Assembly (NCBI GenBank): GCA_029990175.1
Contig: JARKIP010000065.1
Coordinates: 27,816,501 to 27,880,500, forward strand
DNA: 64,000 bases
Source of the DNA: Petunia secreta
Taxonomy: Eukaryota > Streptophyta > Magnoliopsida > Solanales > Solanaceae
Direction: 5' to 3'
Part shown: positions 59,747 to 64,000 of the stretch, piece after piece
How positions within the stretch are numbered: position 1 is the stretch's first letter
Layout: each line of letters starts with the position of its first letter
Position numbers and translations under genes: made by a program
Notes under the pieces: model-generated
Seen by the model: the letters and a program-made list of their open reading frames with translations, nothing else
What the model was told of the DNA's origin: nothing
Database searches by the model: none

Positions 59747-60301
59747 TGTTAGCTTGAATAAGCTTGGAAGTTTTGACTGATGACGAAGGAACAGATCCAA
59801 GAACTTGTTTCTTTGGATCACTGCAGCTGAATAAATAATTATGCAAAATCAATTGAGCAGAAAAATTAATTATTATCCTATTGTCTAATGTTTATCTTGA
59901 TAATTATGCAGAGTTGTACGTGATAAGAAAAGATTGCATCAGATTAGGATAATGTTTGAAGGTAAGCAAGAAGTTCAATTATACAGCTCTTGGAGGCTTT
60001 GGAGTTCTAATTGCTTAAGACTCCTCAGATTTCAAAGCTATAAGAAGAGGAGCATTTCAGCTGTTGAAGTTACGCACAAATACAGAGAGAATCGAGCATA
60101 GCATTGGAAGAGTCTTTATCTTATTTATGTAATCATTAAGCTACAGGGAACTAAGTAAGAACATGTTCCTTAGATTGAGTCTTGTCAAAGTTCAGTCTTA
60201 GTTAAACTGTAGTAGCTACTATCGAGTTGTATCATTTCAATTCAAGTCGTGTACTTGAAGAAACTTCACTGATCCGTGAAAGGGGTCATTAAAGGATTAG
60301 A
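59747..60301 (+). repeat. 3' LTR of the Sirevirus, truncated (copy 2)
   Basis: Begins TGTTAGC after the purine tract; stops at the element G insertion. Confidence 0.75.
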
Positions 60302-63130
60302 TGTAACGACCCTCAAATAGTCGTTACGGGATCCGGGACCTCGATTTGCGTGTCGATAGTCCAAAAAGCTCCGTTAGGTCATTTATGACCCGTCTGTGAA
60401 ATCTGAGTCGAAACGGAGTCCGTTTGATAGGTTTTCGAGAAAAGGATCCGTTTATGAAATTCCGGAAAGGAATTTGGGATTTCGATAGGTCGTTTTGAGT
60501 AAACGAACCCCGATGGAAAATCCGAGCGCACCGTTAGGTCCGTCTCGTCATTTATGATATGTAGCAACCTTCAAAATTTAAAACGGACCTCGTTTGATAG
60601 GACTTTTGATAGAGTCCCCGTTTCGGAAGTTTAAAAGAGTTAAAAGAGGTTTCCGAGCTCGATTTGAGCAAATGAGCTTCGATGAGAGATCCGAAAGTTC
60701 CGTTATGTTCGTATAGTCATTTGTGACTTGTAGCAACTTTCGGAATTGGATTCCGAGGTCGTTTGGTTAAATTTCTCTATTTTGGTGAAAGTCGAAAATT
60801 GAACCTTTGCCGTGGGACCCACTTTTTGAGTTCTGGAGGTCCGAATTGAGTTCCGTCTGGACGAGCATGTCACCCAAGTATTTTATGGCTTGTGTGCAAA
60901 ATTTGGGATCATTCCAAGCTTCGTAGGGTCCCGTTTTGCCCCTAAAACAGTAGAAAATCTGGTGCGACTTTTCTGTTCTGTTTTGGCGCAAACAGCCGGA
61001 TAAAAGCTGATTTTCCGGCCAATCCGTAAGGAATTAGGAAAAACTCAAAACATAAAAGTTGTAGCCCTTTGAGTTCTGGTCCTATCGGCACCGTTTTCGG
61101 GTCATTTGTACATTCCTATCAAAAGTTATGATTTTTTTCAAAAGAAGCTGTCACAGAGGCAAAAACTGCTATAAAAAGGCCATTTCGGGCCATTTCGATT
61201 CATAACTTATATAAATCATTTGGTGAGCTCTTGAGGCGATTTTTGGGTATTTCTTGAAGACCCAATCATACTTACACTTAAGGTAAGCCCTTTCAATCCA
61301 TCTTTATGTTGATTAACACAAGAATCAAAGGGTTGATTCTTGGAAATAGGTTAGAACCCTAGATTCTTAAGAATTGGAGAAAGACATCGAGCAAGGCTCG
61401 CATGTGGAATCTAAGTGTACTTTTGGACTCACGGGAGCGTGGGGAGTCCGGAAAAGTACATTTTGTAAATTTAGGGCTCGGCCCTACCCGGGGGCATTTT
61501 GGTAATTTTTACCCTAGGATGCCTATATGCTTAAATAGCTATAATTGAGCACTCATATGTGCTATATCTTGTCTTAATAGACCTAGTGGAGAGTCCTTCG
61601 CGGACAAGGCGAGCGGGAAAGGAGATTCTTCCCGGCATTTGAGCCCGAATTTCGAGGTAAGTGAGACTTGACCTCTATTGTGCTTGTGGACTCTTCCTTC
61701 ATGCTAGTATGCTTCATGTACGCATATATATACCTAACAATGGTTAGGATTAATGATGTGAATTACTTGCTATTATTGTTTGTTATAAATAGCGAGATTG
61801 TGACTCGACCGAGGTATGTGCCGGTCTAAACGCTACGTCGAGGTAGCTTAAATTTATATCGTAGTAACGCTTGCTACGCCATGCTTAGATAGCAAGAACT
61901 TGGGACATGGCCGAGGATGTTGCCGGCATGTCATGATAAATGTCTTGCCGAGGATTTTGCCGGCTTTTGTATGATATTGGTACTTGATTTGTTCACGTGC
62001 CGGGTTGGGTAGTGTTGTCTATACGTAACCTTGGGTTGGGCGACATGGGAGTAGGGATTGTACCCCCAAACTGTGGTCGGGTTAACCTTCGCCTTACGTT
62101 CAGCTAGCATAACCAACCTGGGTTACGGTGACTGTGAAATATTATCGTTATTAATATTTCTGTTATTATTTCTGTTATTGTTATTAATGTCGTGGATATT
62201 AATACTGTTAGAGGGACACTTGACAGGGGGTGTGGTGTCGCCTATACTATGAGATGTGTCACACTTGACAGGGGGTGTGGTGTGGACACTTGATCTTTGA
62301 GATGTGACACTCTTGACAGGGGGTGTGGTGTGGTCACTTGATTTATTGAGATACGACGCACTTGACAGGGGGTGTGGTGCGATCGTAGACAGATTTGAGA
62401 TGAGTCAACGACTACGGGTCGTTGGTCTACTTATTCATGATTATGATAGTGACTTCGGGTCACGGTATATGGTTGATACTTAATAGTGGTGTTGCTAGTC
62501 CATCGTAGGTCTAGGTTAGTCGGCACGGGAGTAGAGATTGGACCTCCAAACCGCCGCTGAGTTGACCTATGCCTTACGTTGGATGGGCATAATCCTTGAG
62601 ACTTCTGGTTACTACTTGTGTGTATGGAATGTGTTACATCTATTTGTGATTTCACTACTTTATTGTATGATTACTATAGTATGTTGTTGCTTATGATGCA
62701 TGTAGCGACTTGTCCCGCAAGGGTACCTTAGCGGGCCTGTCGGTGATCTTACTGGGCTTCGGCTCATAACTTACTCTGCTACGTGCGCAGGTCCTTCATC
62801 CAGTCAGCAGCCCGGACGTTAGCGGTTCCCGAGGCTTCTGAGACTTTTGATTGAGGTGAGCCGACCTCACAGACCGTGGTGGCATACCGCCGGAGTCACT
62901 TAGAGATAGGACTCAGATTTCTTTGATGTATATTCATACTTTATTGAGTCACTCTTAGAATGCTCCAATTCTTTTGTGGATATATTCTTTTGGACTTCAC
63001 CCTTTTATATTTATATATCCATTTATGATCTTTTCACATTATTGTTCTTTTCCGCATCTTGTTTCATTGGTTCGCCTAGGCAAATGTTGTTTAGGTGCCA
63101 TCACGAGCCCTTGGAAATTGGGTCGTAACA
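60302..63130 (+). repeat. 5' LTR of element G
   Basis: 2829 bp, TGTAACGACCC...GGGTCGTAACA with one mismatch in 11-bp ends. The first 500 bp contain about three diverged 170-bp repeats (CCGTTAGGTC, TCATTTATGAC, CGTTTGATAGG-type blocks). A minisatellite lies at 62205-62380. Two related GTAGNGATTG.ACC.CCAAAC modules with the CCTTACGTT end lie near 62050 and 62530. Confidence 0.88.
62205..62380 (+). repeat. Minisatellite in the element G LTR
   Basis: Four copies of CACTTGACAGGGGGTGTGGTG (one with CTCTTGAC) spaced about 45-60 bp, with GAGATGTGACAC-type spacers. Confidence 0.85.
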
Positions 63131-63133
63131 GTT

Positions 63134-63145
63134 TGGTATCAGAGC
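63134..63145 (+). promoter_or_regulatory. Primer-binding site of element G (initiator tRNA-Met)
   Basis: TGGTATCAGAGC, three bases after the LTR end. Confidence 0.9.
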
Positions 63146-63325
63146 CCTTGGTTCTAATTCGAGTCCTAGGAGTCTTGGAGCAGTGTCTGAGTAGAGTCTT
63201 GCTTATGGGTATGTTGTCGACCATACTTATGAGCGAGAGGCTACTAGGGCATGTTAGGAAATGTTTTCCCTTCGTTTCATCTCTATTCGTGCTGAGTAGC
63301 TTATATAGGTGCTGACCCTTTTTTC

Positions 63326-64000
63326 GTGTATTGTATCAGATTGCGGACGCGAGCATCCTCAGCCAGGAGGGCTGCATCTTCTACACCCGCGTCTGCGGGA
63401 GAGCCATCAGCACCTACGCAGCCGCCAGCTGCTAAGAAGACTCGGGCAGGTCGCCCGTCAGCCACTAGGCAGGACACAGCTATCCCTCCGGTGTCCGCAG
63501 CGACTCTGTCAGCATCTATTCCCCCTGTGCCTGCTGTTGTGCCAGGCACCGTTGTGATCTCTTCAGAAGAGTATATGAGACTGATGGCCTTGTCTAGCCA
63601 TCAGGTCCCTGTCAGAGATGATGTTGCAGCTCCTGTTTCGGCTCCTCAGCCGACCACACCTGTTATGAGCACGCCTACTTCTGAGGCTTCTCCTGATCAT
63701 ATTGCCCAGCCTTCTGCTTCTGCTCCTCAGGCAGGTCCTGCTATTTCTACTCCTCCTATGGGCACTGAGGAGGTTGCAAAGAGGATAGTCATTCATGAAG
63801 CTTCAGCCTCCAGAGTTCGACGGTACCTCAGCTACATGTACTGCCCAGAGGTACATTCAGAAGTGTGAGAAGATTATGACAGTTCTTGGTACTAGAGACA
63901 GCTTAGGGGTGCAGTGTGCTTCTTTCAGATTATCGGGAGATGCGGAGACATGGTGGGTCTCCATGATGCGGCAGCGGTCTAGTGACCTCCCTCCTTTGTC
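63326..64000 (+). pseudogene. Element G gag, N-terminal part, frameshifted, runs off the window
   Basis: A proline/alanine/serine-rich N-terminus (63326-63868 frame, RTRASSARRAASS...) leads to the gag core, which lies in another frame: FMKLQPPEFDGTSATC, RYIQKCEKIM, CASFRLSGDAETWW. The shift is near 63780-63800, so this copy looks inactive unless the base is an error. Core resembles the retrotransposon-gag family. Continues beyond 64000. Confidence 0.75.

Larger units (their letters stand above)
54176..60301 (+). mobile_element. Sirevirus (copy 2)
   Basis: Second copy of 45914-52039, same truncation, same lesions, no indels relative to copy 1. Its 3' LTR (59747-60301) is interrupted at the same base by element G's LTR. 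Confidence 0.88.
44018..60485 (+). repeat. Tandem duplication, two copies offset by 8262 bp
   Basis: Copy 1 (44021-52224) and copy 2 (52283-60485) are colinear with no indel over about 8.0 kb and roughly 14 substitutions by eye (about 0.2%). Each copy has an N2 tail, an ORF1 fragment, a Sirevirus and the start of a Gypsy LTR. All inactivating lesions of the Sirevirus are shared. The edges differ: copy 2 begins 54 bp further left (52225-52282, ancestral N2-family sequence) than copy 1, and copy 1 ends inside the LTR that continues after copy 2. Confidence 0.93.
60302..64000 (+). mobile_element. Element G: Ty3/Gypsy element, 5' part
   Basis: Long LTR, initiator tRNA-Met primer-binding site and the beginning of gag; continues past the window. 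The 2.8-kb LTR suggests a Tekay/Del-like chromovirus, but no chromodomain can be checked here. Inserted in the Sirevirus 3' LTR. Confidence 0.88.

Overview
The window reads as repeat-rich intergenic DNA from a large flowering-plant genome. Every recognisable coding segment belongs to a transposable element, and I find no convincing host gene, tRNA or rRNA gene. The style of the elements (Ogre/Tat-type Ty3/Gypsy elements with an extra ORF before gag, a Sirevirus with an envelope-like ORF, a Gypsy LTR starting TGTAACGACC, a CACTA TNP2 relic) suggests a dicot, perhaps Solanaceae. The family level is inference only.

Layout, left half. Element A (1-9684, + strand) is the 3' end of an Ogre/Tat-type element: tandem array, 3' untranslated region, polypurine tract and 3' LTR (6741-9684). 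Its array is split by N1 (261-4942, - strand), a complete non-autonomous LTR element with a GGAGG target duplication. Element A sits inside element B, a - strand Ogre/Tat element whose 5' LTR is 35428-38875. B keeps ORF1, a second ORF1-like module, gag and protease; its remaining pol lies beyond the left edge. B is also split by element C (15944-33518, + strand, target duplication CTCAG), which has two LTRs, a primer-binding site, a structured leader, a broken ORF1, gag traces and a 3' tandem array. C's 3' LTR holds three tandem LTRs of another family (31109-33265) flanked by one target duplication, ACATT.

Layout, right half. A - strand CACTA TNP2 relic (38876-40171) lies beside N2 (40172-~44255, + strand), a second non-autonomous LTR element whose post-protease ORF is clearly related to that of N1. 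Next come a - strand ORF1 fragment of the element B family and a 5'-truncated, defective Sirevirus (45914-52039). That block is present twice in tandem at a constant offset of 8262 bp. The right copy runs into a full 2.8-kb Gypsy LTR (element G, 60302-63130), its primer-binding site and the start of gag at the window end.

None of the elements seen could transpose alone: reading frames are shifted, the Sirevirus has lost its RT core, and the N elements lack pol. The most interesting signals are at nucleotide level. Short GC-rich palindromes private to each element are repeated in U3 and again in the leader of N1 and N2. A GGAAC-N-GTTCC palindrome is scattered through the whole Sirevirus. Other points are an ORF conserved between N1 and N2, twin ORF1 modules in B, the three-LTR array, and a tandem duplication with unequal edges. 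Counts and divergences quoted are by eye.
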